From Paraburkholderia sartisoli (GTDB lineage Bacteria > Pseudomonadota > Gammaproteobacteria > Burkholderiales > Burkholderiaceae), in the NCBI RefSeq assembly GCF_900107685.1, contig NZ_FNRQ01000006.1:248001-312000 (forward strand): a DNA stretch of 64,000 nt. The letters are read 5' to 3'. Positions 1-8,010 of the stretch are shown piece by piece (the first letter of the stretch is position 1; each line of letters begins with the position of its first letter). The position numbers and the translations under genes are program-made. The notes beneath the pieces are model-generated. The model worked only from the letters and a program-made list of their open reading frames with translations. It was not told the DNA's origin and did not search any database.

Positions 1-254
1 TCTTCGCGTTCTTCGCGCAAAACCATGGAATCAAACACAGTAGCCCGACGCGCGTCGCGTTGCTGATGGGCAGTGAGCCGGTGTTTGGCGCGTTGTTCGC
101 GTGCTTTTGGCTCGGGGAGAAGATCTCGCCCATGGCGTGGGTTGGCGGAGGGTTGATCGTGGCGGCGTCGCTGCTGGCTACCGTGCGCGGGCCAAAGAGC
201 GTGCGTCAGTCAGAACCCGCTCCTGTCCGATTCGGCGTCACACGTCCCCGCTGA
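1..254 (+). CDS. EamA/DMT-family transporter, C-terminal part (5' cut by window)
   Basis: This frame is open from the window edge (codons in phase with base 3) to the TGA at 252-254. It encodes the last membrane helices of a drug/metabolite exporter of the EamA (RhaT-like) family. The stretch around SEPVFGALFACFWLGEKI followed by a hydrophobic helix (WVGGGLIVAASLLA) is the usual final helix pair of the second EamA repeat. The substrate cannot be judged from the fragment. Its last 49 bases overlap the 3' end of the convergent LysR gene, so the two genes meet tail to tail. Confidence 0.85.
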   Translation, partial: FAFFAQNHGIKHSSPTRVALLMGSEPVFGALFACFWLGEKISPMAWVGGGLIVAASLLATVRGPKSVRQSEPAPVRFGVTRPR

Positions 255-1132
255 ACGGGTTGGACACCGACGTTCAATATGTTCGACATCGATTCGCGCA
301 CGCAGCGCGCGAACTCCAGTGCCGCCGGCGGCACCGTCGTGGGCAATCGCAGGCAGATGGCGAATGGCGGCAGAGCGGGCAAGCCGGCCGCGTGCGGCGC
401 AAGCGTTTCCAGGTCGGCCGGTACCGTCGAGGCGAGCCAGGTCGTGATCGCGAGGCCCGCGCGCACGGTTGCGGCAGTCGCTTCGATGTTGCCGCTCTCA
501 AACACCGTGCGCCACGGAATGTCCTTGTTCGCGAGCGCGCCGAGCACCACTGGACGGAATGCGCAGCGTTCGTCCACCATCGACAGCGGCAAGGGCCGCT
601 TCTGCCAGGCATCGCTGCCTCGGCCTTTCACCCACACCAACGGCTCGATGCGGACCACTTCGCCCTCGGCTTCGCTCGCGACATATTCGGCCAGCGACAC
701 GTCCACGCGGCCGGTATCCACTGCTTCGCGCAGTTCTGGCGACGCCGCGCACACCAGTGAAACCTCCACGTGCGGATGCACTTCGGCGAACGTTTTCATC
801 GCAGGGGCGAGCGATGACACGAGATCGTAGGGCACGCCGACGCGCAGGCTGCCGCGCAGCGACTCGCCGGTCATGTCGGCCCAGATTTCGTCGTTCAGCC
901 GCAGCAGCTGGCGCGCCTTGACGAGAAACTGTTCGCCCTGGCGTGACAGTTCCAGCTTGCGCGTTTTACGCACGAACAGGAGGCAGCCCAGCAAGTCTTC
1001 GAGGCGTTTCACCTGCTGGCTGACGGCGCCTTGCGTCATGTGCAGCAGATTCGCGGCGACCGTCATGCTGCCGCTATCGGCGACGGTGACGAAGGTACGG
1101 ATCAGATCGAGGTCGAGGTTTCGCATCATCAA
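206..1132 (-). CDS. LysR-family transcriptional regulator
   Basis: This 308-residue protein has the LysR layout and length. An N-terminal winged helix-turn-helix (about residues 5-65, with the conserved MTQGAVSQQVKRLE recognition helix) precedes a periplasmic-binding-like effector domain from about residue 95. The annotated start begins MMM; the third Met is an equally good start. It is divergent from the LysE-type exporter at 1230, with about 100 bases between the two starts. That is the classic arrangement in which a LysR protein controls the neighbouring gene and itself. The effector is unknown, but an amino acid would fit a LysE partner (inference). Confidence 0.9.
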   Translation of the reverse strand: MMMRNLDLDLIRTFVTVADSGSMTVAANLLHMTQGAVSQQVKRLEDLLGCLLFVRKTRKLELSRQGEQFLVKARQLLRLNDEIWADMTGESLRGSLRVGVPYDLVSSLAPAMKTFAEVHPHVEVSLVCAASPELREAVDTGRVDVSLAEYVASEAEGEVVRIEPLVWVKGRGSDAWQKRPLPLSMVDERCAFRPVVLGALANKDIPWRTVFESGNIEATAATVRAGLAITTWLASTVPADLETLAPHAAGLPALPPFAICLRLPTTVPPAALEFARCVRESMSNILNVGVQPVQRGRVTPNRTGAGSD

Positions 1133-1229
1133 CGTATTATGCTGCGTAATGCATCAAATCAACATTATTCGCTTTTCTGATGCATCCATGATCCGTACAG
1201 TGAAATCCCGATCACCCGGATGCGTACTC

Positions 1230-1823
1230 ATGACTTCCTCCATCCTGCCGCTTCTCCTGTTCGTCGCCGTGGCGACCGTGACGCCCGGCGGCGCCACCAC
1301 GCTCGCCACTGCATCGGGCACCCGCTTCGGCTTTGCGCGCTCGATTCCGCTGATGCTCGGGATCGCGATCGGTCTCGCGTTGCTCGCCGTCGTCGCCGCT
1401 CTCGGGCTCGGCAGTCTGCTGCTCGCGATGCCGGCGCTGCAAACGATCGTGAAGGCGCTCGGTTCCGCGTATCTGCTGTGGCTCGCGTGGCGCATCGCGC
1501 GAAGCGGGGCGCCGAACGCGGGTAACGGCCCCGCGCGGCCCGTCACGCTCGTCAACGGCATCCTGCTGCTGTGGCTCAATCCGAAAAGCTGGGCGATGAC
1601 GGTCGGCGCGGCGGCGTCATTCGCGCTGCTTGCGAACAGTCCCAACCGGCTCGCGATGCTGCTCGGCGCGGCGTTCGGCCTGGCCGCGTGCGGGTCGCTC
1701 GCGCTGTGGTGCGCGCTCGGTGCGCTGCTTGCGCGGCTGTTTCGAACGCCGCGCCACTGGCGCATCCTCAATCTTGCGATGGGGGTACTGCTTGCCGTAT
1801 CCGTCATCCCCACCTGGAGATAA
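1230..1823 (+). CDS. LysE/RhtB-family amino-acid exporter
   Basis: The protein has 197 residues and about six hydrophobic segments, which is LysE/RhtB size. The N-terminal VTPGG motif after the first helix is characteristic of the family, where the usual form is (S/T)PGP. The central WLNPKSW segment matches the conserved NPK motif. The start is placed at the ATG at 1230 because the protein then begins directly with the first helix. An in-frame ATG at 1188 would add 14 polar residues. The family exports amino acids or related small molecules across the inner membrane. The cupin gene starts 2 bases after its stop, so the two are probably co-transcribed. Confidence 0.85.
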   Translation: MTSSILPLLLFVAVATVTPGGATTLATASGTRFGFARSIPLMLGIAIGLALLAVVAALGLGSLLLAMPALQTIVKALGSAYLLWLAWRIARSGAPNAGNGPARPVTLVNGILLLWLNPKSWAMTVGAAASFALLANSPNRLAMLLGAAFGLAACGSLALWCALGALLARLFRTPRHWRILNLAMGVLLAVSVIPTWR

Positions 1824-1825
1824 CC

Positions 1826-2209
1826 ATGCTTGTCCCTCCATTTGCCGAATCGTTCGACCTCGAGGCCGCGTTCGCCGATGTGTCGGAATACTGGTCGCCA
1901 AAAGTCGTCGCGCAGGTCAACGATCAGTACGTGAAGGTCGCGAAAGTACGCGGCCAGCTCGTGTGGCACGACCATGCGCACGAGGACGAACTGTTCTTCG
2001 TCGTGCGCGGGCACTTGAAGATCGAATATGAAGGCGGGCGCGTCGTCGATCTGCCCGCTGGTTCGATGCATGTGGTGCCGCGCGGCACACTGCACAATCC
2101 AGTTGCCGACCACGAATGCTGGATCGTGCTGATCGAGCCCATGCAGACAAAGCACACTGGCGACGTCGAGTCGCCGCTAACACGGACGATCGAGGAGCAG
2201 TTGCGTTAA
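1826..2209 (+). CDS. Single-domain cupin protein
   Basis: This 127-residue protein has one cupin barrel. The first cupin motif is visible as WHDHAHEDELFFVVRG (three His and a Glu as likely metal ligands). The second is visible as PAGSMHVVPRGTLHNP. Proteins of this size can be small enzymes (isomerases, dioxygenases) or sugar- or metal-binding proteins, and nothing here chooses between these. It begins 2 bases after the LysE-type exporter stop, so it is probably the second gene of that operon. Confidence 0.8.
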   Translation: MLVPPFAESFDLEAAFADVSEYWSPKVVAQVNDQYVKVAKVRGQLVWHDHAHEDELFFVVRGHLKIEYEGGRVVDLPAGSMHVVPRGTLHNPVADHECWIVLIEPMQTKHTGDVESPLTRTIEEQLR

Positions 2210-2385
2210 TCACGGTGAGTTCATGTCTCACATATCTCACCTTTGACAGGTCAATTCCAGGCCAGCCTGGGGCATAGGCCGGCATCGAATGACGCTTGAC
2301 GGTCAGCGTCACTCAGCGTGACGGGACATGTTTTTCTCCCGCGCATAACGATGAAACGTACACGCGCACGCGAACCGCCCCGGAT

Positions 2386-3336
2386 CTACGCGCGCGCCGC
2401 CCGCTTGACGGCCTGCGGCGGCTGACCGAACGCCCGCAGAAACGCCCGGCGCATCCGCTCGGTGTCCACAAAACCCGTTTCGATCGCGACGGTCTCCAGC
2501 GAATGGCGACCGGTCTCGATCATCGATCGCGCTGCTTCCACGCGCAGGGTTTCGATGGCCTTCGCGGGCGACTGTCGCGTCTCGTCGCGAAACGCGCGGC
2601 TGAACTGTCGTGGGCTCAAATGCGCGACCTCTGCGAGCGTTTCCACCGACAGCCGCTCGCGCAGGTGATCTTTCGCCCATGTGAGCGCGGTCTGGATGCG
2701 GTCGGAACGCGGCTGCAGATCGAGCATCGCGGAAAACTGCGACTGGCCGCCGGTGCGCCGGTGATAGACCACGAGCTTTCTTGCGATCGCGCGCGAGACA
2801 TCGGCGCCCAGATCGGCCTCGACGAGCGCGAGACACAGGTCGATGCACGCGGTCATCCCCGCCGACGTCCACACGGAACCATCGACGATGAAGATACGGT
2901 CGTCGTCCACCCGCGTTTTCGGGAAGCGGTGTTGCAGTTCGCGGGCGAACACCCAATGCGTGGTGACCCGCCTGCCGTCGAGGATGCCCGCCTCGGCGAG
3001 CACGAATGCACCGGTACAGATGCTGGCGGTGCGCCGCGACGCGGCCAGCGCGCGCTTCAGGAACGTGCGCAGGCCCGCCGACGAAGGCTCGACGAACATC
3101 GCGCCGGCCACGACCACCGTGTCGTACGCGGGGTCGTCGAACGCCTTCGATTCGACCTGCACGCCCGCCGAACTGCGCACCAGCCCGCCATGCTCGGAGA
3201 TGACCTCGATTTCGTACGCTGGCTGGCCCGGGCCCTCGCCCTGGCCCCCCTCCAGATTCGCAAGCTCGAACACCGACACGGCGATCATGTCGAGAATCTG
3301 GAATCCCGGGAAAACGACCACACCGATGCGCTTCAT
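2386..3336 (-). CDS. GlxA-type AraC regulator with DJ-1/PfpI domain
   Basis: This 316-residue protein has two domains. Residues 1 to about 185 form a DJ-1/PfpI (class I amidotransferase-like) domain with a nucleophile-elbow-like ICTGAFVLAEAG segment around its Cys. Residues of about 210-312 form a double helix-turn-helix AraC domain (LSPRQFSRAFRDETRQSP and FVDTERMRRAF). This is the GlxA/FtrA architecture, usually a ligand-sensing activator rather than an enzyme. It is divergent from the SDR gene at 3558, with about 220 bases between them, and may control it. Confidence 0.9.
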   Translation of the reverse strand: MKRIGVVVFPGFQILDMIAVSVFELANLEGGQGEGPGQPAYEIEVISEHGGLVRSSAGVQVESKAFDDPAYDTVVVAGAMFVEPSSAGLRTFLKRALAASRRTASICTGAFVLAEAGILDGRRVTTHWVFARELQHRFPKTRVDDDRIFIVDGSVWTSAGMTACIDLCLALVEADLGADVSRAIARKLVVYHRRTGGQSQFSAMLDLQPRSDRIQTALTWAKDHLRERLSVETLAEVAHLSPRQFSRAFRDETRQSPAKAIETLRVEAARSMIETGRHSLETVAIETGFVDTERMRRAFLRAFGQPPQAVKRAARA

Positions 3337-3557
3337 CTCACCCTCTTTGCTTGACCACGGTTCCCGTCACATCAAAAGATGATGTCCTGAAACGAGGTAA
3401 ATACGTCATTTGAGACATGACAATACGCGCCTAGACTCTCCCATGTCAACAGCGGAAACCGTCGGTCAACCCGGCGTCCGCTGCGATTTTTCCCTTATCG
3501 ATCAACATGAACGGCGCATCGCGGTGGCATATGCCGGGCGCCCACGGAGAGTTTCAA

Positions 3558-4367
3558 ATGGCAACTTCATCGAACATGGGCACGGCGCTCGTTACGGGCG
3601 CATCGTCGGGCATCGGCGCGATTTACGCGGATCGTCTCGCGCGCCGCGGCTACGACCTGATCCTGGTGGCGCGCGATACGCAGCGTCTCACTGGGCTCGC
3701 GGAAAAACTGTCGAAGGAAACCGGCCGCAAGGTCGAAACGCTCGGCGCTGATCTGACCGTGACCGCCGACCTGCGCCGCATCGAAGCGCGCCTGCGTTCC
3801 GATGCGGGCATCACGATGCTGGTCAACAACGCCGGCGTCGGCGCGGCGGCCACGCTGGTCGATTCCGATCCGGACAGCCTCGAAAGCATGATCCAGCTGA
3901 ACGTCGTCGCGCTGACGCGGCTGACGTCGGCGGTCGTGCCGGGTCTGGTCGCGCGCGGCAAGGGGACGGTGATCAACATTTCGTCGATCGTCGCGGTTTC
4001 GCCGGAACTGCTGAACGGCGTGTACGGCGGCACGAAGTCGTTCGTGCTGAGCTTCACGCAGTCGCTGCATCACGAAGTCGGCGCGAAAGGCGTGCAGGTG
4101 CAGGCCGTGCTCCCGGGCGCAACCAGCACGGCGTTCTGGGACCGCGCCGGCATGCCGGTCACGGCGCTGCCGCAGGCATGGGTGATGTCGGCCGCCGATA
4201 TGGTCGACGCGTCGCTCGCCGGTCTCGACCAGGGCGAACTCGTCACGATTCCGTCGCTGCCGGACGCCGCTGACTGGCAAAAGGCCAACGACGCGCGTCT
4301 CGCGCTCGGCCCGAACCTGTCGCACAACCATCCGGCGGCGCGCTACGGCGTGGGCGCGGCGGCGTAA
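3558..4367 (+). CDS. Short-chain dehydrogenase/reductase
   Basis: This is a 269-residue classical SDR. It shows the glycine-rich NAD(P)-binding motif TGASSGIG near the N terminus, the NNAG motif in the middle and the YxxxK active-site motif as YGGTK. The ATG at 3558 is chosen because a GGAGAG ribosome site sits 7 bases upstream. An earlier in-frame ATG at 3507 lacks one. The substrate is unknown. It is monocistronic, with a hairpin terminator just downstream, and its divergent neighbour is the GlxA-type regulator. Confidence 0.9.
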   Translation: MATSSNMGTALVTGASSGIGAIYADRLARRGYDLILVARDTQRLTGLAEKLSKETGRKVETLGADLTVTADLRRIEARLRSDAGITMLVNNAGVGAAATLVDSDPDSLESMIQLNVVALTRLTSAVVPGLVARGKGTVINISSIVAVSPELLNGVYGGTKSFVLSFTQSLHHEVGAKGVQVQAVLPGATSTAFWDRAGMPVTALPQAWVMSAADMVDASLAGLDQGELVTIPSLPDAADWQKANDARLALGPNLSHNHPAARYGVGAAA

Positions 4368-4396
4368 CAATTAACCATCCTGCGTGGGTTTGACGA

Positions 4397-4426
4397 AAGG
4401 CCAGGCGACACACCGCCTGGCCTTTT
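4397..4426 (+). terminator. Rho-independent terminator after the SDR gene
   Basis: An 11-bp perfect stem (4397-4407 with 4414-4424) closes a 6-base loop and runs into TTTT. It lies 30 bases after the SDR stop. The rest of the 4368-4689 gap holds no convincing gene. Confidence 0.8.
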
Positions 4427-4689
4427 CGCACGTGTACCACCGGGCGCAGCGATGAGGATACCGTCGCGGCAAGCGGTAAGCCGTGTGCGGGAGCTTCGCC
4501 GGCGTCATGGCCTGTTCGGGGCACTCCGTCATACCTCGGGAACGGGCGTCCGCCACGCGGCACGGAAATCGCGCCAGGCATTTTTGCGCCCGCCACCTTC
4601 GCTTGCTAGACTGCCTTCGCATATCGTCCGCGCAACGCGTTGCCGGACACGTCGACGCATACCGCGTCGCACGAATTAGCGGAGGCGCC

Positions 4690-5043
4690 ATGTCTTACAT
4701 GCTGCTCATCGTCGAGCCCGTCGAACAGCGCGGGGAGCGCACGCTCGACCAGGGTCACGACGTCTACGACCAGATGCTGCGTTTCGCCGAAAATCTCAAA
4801 TCGCGCGGCGTCCTGCGCGGCGTCGAGTCGCTTAATTCACCGGCGAAGGGCGCGCGCGTCCAGGTGCGCAACGGCCGCAGTACGGTCATCGACGGTCCGT
4901 TCGCCGAAGCGAAGGAAATGATCGGCGGCTTTTTCATCGTCGACTGCGAGACGCTGCAGGAAGCCGTCGCGATCGCCGAAGAATGCCCGGCCGCGTCCTG
5001 GTGTACCGTCGAAGTCCGCAAGGTCGGTCCCTGCTGGGACTGA
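4690..5043 (+). CDS. DGPF (YCII-like) domain protein, first copy
   Basis: This 117-residue protein belongs to the YCII/DGPF superfamily, with the name-giving motif visible as IDGPFAEAKEMIGGFF. The fold is a small ferredoxin-like alpha/beta dimer, and its biochemical role is generally unknown. The ATG at 4690 follows a GGAGG site at 4680-4684. It is the first gene of a cluster that ends in an ECF-type sigma factor (6069). Linkage of DGPF proteins to such sigma factors is a recognised hallmark of the ECF42 group. Confidence 0.85.
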   Translation: MSYMLLIVEPVEQRGERTLDQGHDVYDQMLRFAENLKSRGVLRGVESLNSPAKGARVQVRNGRSTVIDGPFAEAKEMIGGFFIVDCETLQEAVAIAEECPAASWCTVEVRKVGPCWD

Positions 5044-5110
5044 ACCTTCACGCATAACGCCTCGTCACGTGTACCCCGCCAAAGGGAAAACCCTGACGTG
5101 AACCGTTCTG

Positions 5111-5137
5111 TGTCGATCCTGCCCCACGCGGTTCGTC
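5111..5137 (+). promoter_or_regulatory. Candidate ECF42-type promoter
   Basis: TGTCGA (5111-5116), a 17-base spacer and CGTC (5134-5137) lie 62 bases before the second DGPF gene. From memory, ECF42 promoters carry TGTCGA at -35 and CGA/TC at -10. One match in a GC-rich genome is weak evidence on its own, but the position ahead of an ECF42-linked gene is right. Confidence 0.4.
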
Positions 5138-5198
5138 GTGCATGCAGAAGCCGGAAAAACGACGGCTTTTCTGTTCAGGCCAACCAGGAGAAACGGCG

Positions 5199-5615
5199 AT
5201 GCGATTCATGATCATAGTGAAGGCGACAGCGGTGTCGGAAGCCGGCGTCATGCCCGATGACGACAGCGTGATGGACGCCATGGCGACGTATCACGAAGAA
5301 CTCGCGAAGGCGGGCGTGCTGCTCGACGCGAACGGCTTGCGGCCGACGTCGAAAGGCTGGCGCATCAGGTACGCCGGTGGCCGGCGCACAATGCTCGACG
5401 GGCCGTTCGCGGAGACGAAGGAACTGATCGCCGGCTACACGCTCATCCAGGTGCGTTCGCGCGAGGAAGCGATCGAATGGGCGCGCCGTTTCCCCGCGCC
5501 GTTCGGCGAAAACGCCGACGGCGAGATCGAGGTGCGCGAGCTGTACGAGCCGGAAGATTTCGAACCGGGCGGCGTGCTCGCGCGCACCCGCAAATCGCAG
5601 GCCGGAAGCCAGTAA
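5199..5615 (+). CDS. DGPF (YCII-like) domain protein, second copy
   Basis: This 138-residue protein carries the same motif (LDGPFAETKELIAGY) as the gene at 4690, but the two are clearly diverged paralogues. The ATG at 5199 is preceded by AGGAG at 5186-5190. The C terminus is longer than in the first copy and rich in acidic residues (ELYEPEDFEPG). The VOC protein follows after 37 bases. A TGTCGA-type promoter candidate lies just upstream, so this copy may start its own sigma-dependent transcript. Confidence 0.85.
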   Translation: MRFMIIVKATAVSEAGVMPDDDSVMDAMATYHEELAKAGVLLDANGLRPTSKGWRIRYAGGRRTMLDGPFAETKELIAGYTLIQVRSREEAIEWARRFPAPFGENADGEIEVRELYEPEDFEPGGVLARTRKSQAGSQ

Positions 5616-5652
5616 CGGCGCGTCCAGAACACTCAATTCGGAGAGACCGATC

Positions 5653-6060
5653 ATGCACAAACAGATCTATGTGAACCTGCCCGTCGACGACCTGCCGAAG
5701 TCGATGGCGTTTTTCAAGGCGCTGGGCTTGAGCTTCAATCCGCGGTTCACGAACGATTCGGGGGCCTGCCTCGAAATCGGCGAGAACATCTACGCGATGC
5801 TGCTCGTCAAGCCGTTCTTCAAGGGTTTCACGGGCAAACCGATTGCCGACGCGAAAGCGACCACCGAATGCCTGCTGTGCCTTTCGTGCGAAAGCCGCGC
5901 GGAAGTCGACGCGCTCGTCGCGAAGGCCGTGGCGGCGGGCGGCACCGCGCCGCGCGTACCGCAGGACCACGGCTTCATGTACGGCCACGGCTTCGAGGAT
6001 CTCGACGGCCACATCTGGGAACTGGTGCATATGGACCCGAACGCGGCGGGCGCGCCCTGA
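5653..6060 (+). CDS. VOC-family (glyoxalase/bleomycin-resistance fold) protein
   Basis: This 135-residue protein has the vicinal-oxygen-chelate pattern. Near the N terminus it reads VNLPVDDLPKSMAFFKALG, and it ends GFEDLDGHIWELVHMD, where the Glu is a usual metal ligand. These proteins are metal-dependent dimers with many possible reactions, so no substrate is proposed. Its stop at 6058-6060 nearly abuts the sigma-factor start, which puts it in the DGPF/ECF operon. Confidence 0.85.
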   Translation: MHKQIYVNLPVDDLPKSMAFFKALGLSFNPRFTNDSGACLEIGENIYAMLLVKPFFKGFTGKPIADAKATTECLLCLSCESRAEVDALVAKAVAAGGTAPRVPQDHGFMYGHGFEDLDGHIWELVHMDPNAAGAP

Positions 6061-6068
6061 GGCTGGTC

Positions 6069-7349
6069 GTGACGGCGACCGGCACGCATCGGGCCATCGA
6101 GGCAGTCTGGCGGATCGAATCCGCCAAGGTCATCGCTTGCGTCGCGCGCATGGTGCGCGACGTGGGCCGCGCCGAAGAGCTCGCGCAGGACGCGCTCATC
6201 GCCGCGCTCGAACACTGGCCCGAGGCGGGCGTGCCGGCGAACCCGGGAGCCTGGCTGATGGCGACTGCGAAAAACCGCGCGCTCGACTGGCTTCGCCAGC
6301 AGGCGCTGCACGCACGCAAGCACGAGGAACTCGGGCGCGAGATGGACGCGCTCGAGGCGCACATCGTGCCGGACTTCGTCGACGGGCTCGATGCCGCGCG
6401 CGAGGACGACATCGGCGACGACCTGCTGCGGCTTGTCTTCACGGCGTGCCATCCGGTGCTTTCGACCGAGGCGCGCGTGGCGCTGACACTGCGTCTGCTC
6501 GGCGGCCTGACGACCGATGAAATCGCGCGCGGCTTCCTCGTGCCGGAGCCGACGATCGCGCAGCGGATCGTGCGCGCGAAGCGCACGCTCGCGGCGGCGC
6601 ACGTGCCGTTCGAGGTGCCGCAGGCCGACGCGCGTGCCGCGCGGCTCGGCTCCGTGCTCGAAGTGATCTACCTGATCTTCAACGAAGGCTATTCGGCGAC
6701 CGCCGGCGATCACTGGACGCGCCCGGCGCTGATCGACGAAGCGCTGCGGCTTGGCCGCGTGCTCGAAGGCCTGACACCCGACGAGAGCGAAGTGCATGGC
6801 CTCGTCGCGTTGATGGAGATTCAGGCGTCGCGTACGCATGCGCGCACGGATGCGGCGGGCCGCCCTGTGCTGCTGCTTGATCAGGACCGCAGTCGCTGGG
6901 ATCCGCTGCTGATCCGTCGCGGGCTGGCGGCGCTCGAGCGGGCGCTGTCGCTCGGCGGCGGGCGCGGGCCTTACACGTTGCAGGCCGCGCTCGCCGCGTG
7001 CCACGCGCGCGCCCGGACGGCCGCCGAAACCGACTGGACGCAGATCGTCGCGCTGTACGACATGCTCGCGGAGGTCGTGCCGACGCCGGTGGTCGAGCTG
7101 AACCGCGCGGTCGCGGTCGGCATGGCGTTCGGGCCGCAGGAGGCGCTGCCGCTCGTCGATGCGCTAGGCGAGGAAGGGGTGCTTGCGAACTACCACTGGC
7201 TGCCGAGCGTGCGCGGCGATCTGCTCGCGAAGCTGGGCCGCGAGGATGAGGCGCGCGCCGAGTTCGAACGCGCCGCCGCGATGACACGCAACGCGCGCGA
7301 GCGTGAATTGCTGCTGGAACGCGCGGCGCAAATGCGCAAGCGCGACTGA
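6069..7349 (+). CDS. ECF42-type RNA polymerase sigma factor with long C-terminal extension
   Basis: The protein has 426 residues from the GTG at 6069; CTG at 6063 is the alternative. The N-terminal third holds sigma region 2 (ELAQDALIAALEHWP ... NRALDWLR) and region 4 (FLVPEPTIAQRIVRAKRTL). It is followed by about 250 residues of alpha-helical, TPR-like extension, including the LIFNEGYSAT segment typical of this family. Stand-alone ECF factors are about 200 residues. In ECF42 the extension is thought to replace an anti-sigma factor, and none is encoded here. The upstream DGPF and VOC genes are its likely regulon. Start choice is uncertain by a few codons. Confidence 0.88.
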   Translation: MTATGTHRAIEAVWRIESAKVIACVARMVRDVGRAEELAQDALIAALEHWPEAGVPANPGAWLMATAKNRALDWLRQQALHARKHEELGREMDALEAHIVPDFVDGLDAAREDDIGDDLLRLVFTACHPVLSTEARVALTLRLLGGLTTDEIARGFLVPEPTIAQRIVRAKRTLAAAHVPFEVPQADARAARLGSVLEVIYLIFNEGYSATAGDHWTRPALIDEALRLGRVLEGLTPDESEVHGLVALMEIQASRTHARTDAAGRPVLLLDQDRSRWDPLLIRRGLAALERALSLGGGRGPYTLQAALAACHARARTAAETDWTQIVALYDMLAEVVPTPVVELNRAVAVGMAFGPQEALPLVDALGEEGVLANYHWLPSVRGDLLAKLGREDEARAEFERAAAMTRNARERELLLERAAQMRKRD

Positions 7350-7441
7350 ACCGCTGCCCTTGACCGCGAGTGGTTGCCGCCCGACGCCCGCATCCATCGT
7401 ACCGTGACATACTCTGGAAGACCGCTGCCGGAGTTTCTGCC

Positions 7442-7852
7442 ATGACCCGCGCTTCCTGCGAACCCGCCCGCACCACCGACCCGGACCTCGTCGCGATCCG
7501 TGACGAACTGGCGAGCCGTGAACCAGTCTTCCATCGGCCGGAGTGGGGAACGACACGGGCGGACTTCGACCGGATGCTGGCCGGCTGCTTCTGGGAGACC
7601 GGCGCATCTGGCCGTCGCTACAGCCGCGCGTTCGTGCTCGACGAACTTGAACGCCGCTACGCGTCGCCCCCGCTCGACGACGACTGGGAAAGCTGCGATT
7701 TCCATTGCCAGCGTCTCGCCGACGACCTCTATCTGCTGACCTATTCGCTGCGCCAGGGCGCGCGCGAAACGCGCCGCTCGACGATCTGGCAGCGCGCCGG
7801 GTCGGAGTGGAAGATCGTCTTCCATCAAGGAACGATTGTTCAGGACGCCTGA
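7442..7852 (+). CDS. NTF2-like (DUF4440-type) small protein
   Basis: This 136-residue protein looks like a single NTF2-fold domain of the DUF4440 type. An N-terminal helix (DPDLVAIRDELASREP) is followed by an acidic strand region and the closing RRSTIWQRAGSEWKIVFHQGT pattern, in which SxW..W.IvFHQGT is a recurrent DUF4440 ending. Function is unknown; related domains are small-molecule binders or enzymes of many kinds. Its last 13 bases overlap the stop of a minus-strand LysR relic. Confidence 0.7.
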   Translation: MTRASCEPARTTDPDLVAIRDELASREPVFHRPEWGTTRADFDRMLAGCFWETGASGRRYSRAFVLDELERRYASPPLDDDWESCDFHCQRLADDLYLLTYSLRQGARETRRSTIWQRAGSEWKIVFHQGTIVQDA

Positions 7853-7985
7853 CGCGCACTGTTGCGCGCGAGCTTTTCCACGAGAAAATCGACGAAGCTG
7901 CGCACGCGCGGCGACAGATGTCGCCCGTGCGGATGGCGCGCCCGGAATTCCAGCAGAAAGCGGCGGTGCGCTGATACGGCGATAA
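7840..7985 (-). pseudogene. C-terminal remnant of a LysR regulator
   Basis: Read on the minus strand from about 7985 to the stop at 7840-7842, the frame ends with HPHGRHLSPRVRSFVDFLVE and a short basic tail. That is the standard last helix of LysR effector domains. No N-terminal part is present: the adjacent bases are already the 5' end of the nitronate monooxygenase gene. It is a leftover of a regulator that was probably deleted when the neighbouring gene arrived. Confidence 0.6.
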
Positions 7986-8010
7986 TGCAAGCCAGTCAAA
8001 GGAGCCGATC

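Noticed and set aside
1154..2155. 333-codon minus-strand frame across lysE and the cupin gene
   Set aside because: Both plus-strand genes have clear families; this frame has none.
5790..7004. 404-codon minus-strand frame across the VOC and sigma genes
   Set aside because: It is an Arg-rich antisense shadow of two well supported genes, common in GC-rich DNA.
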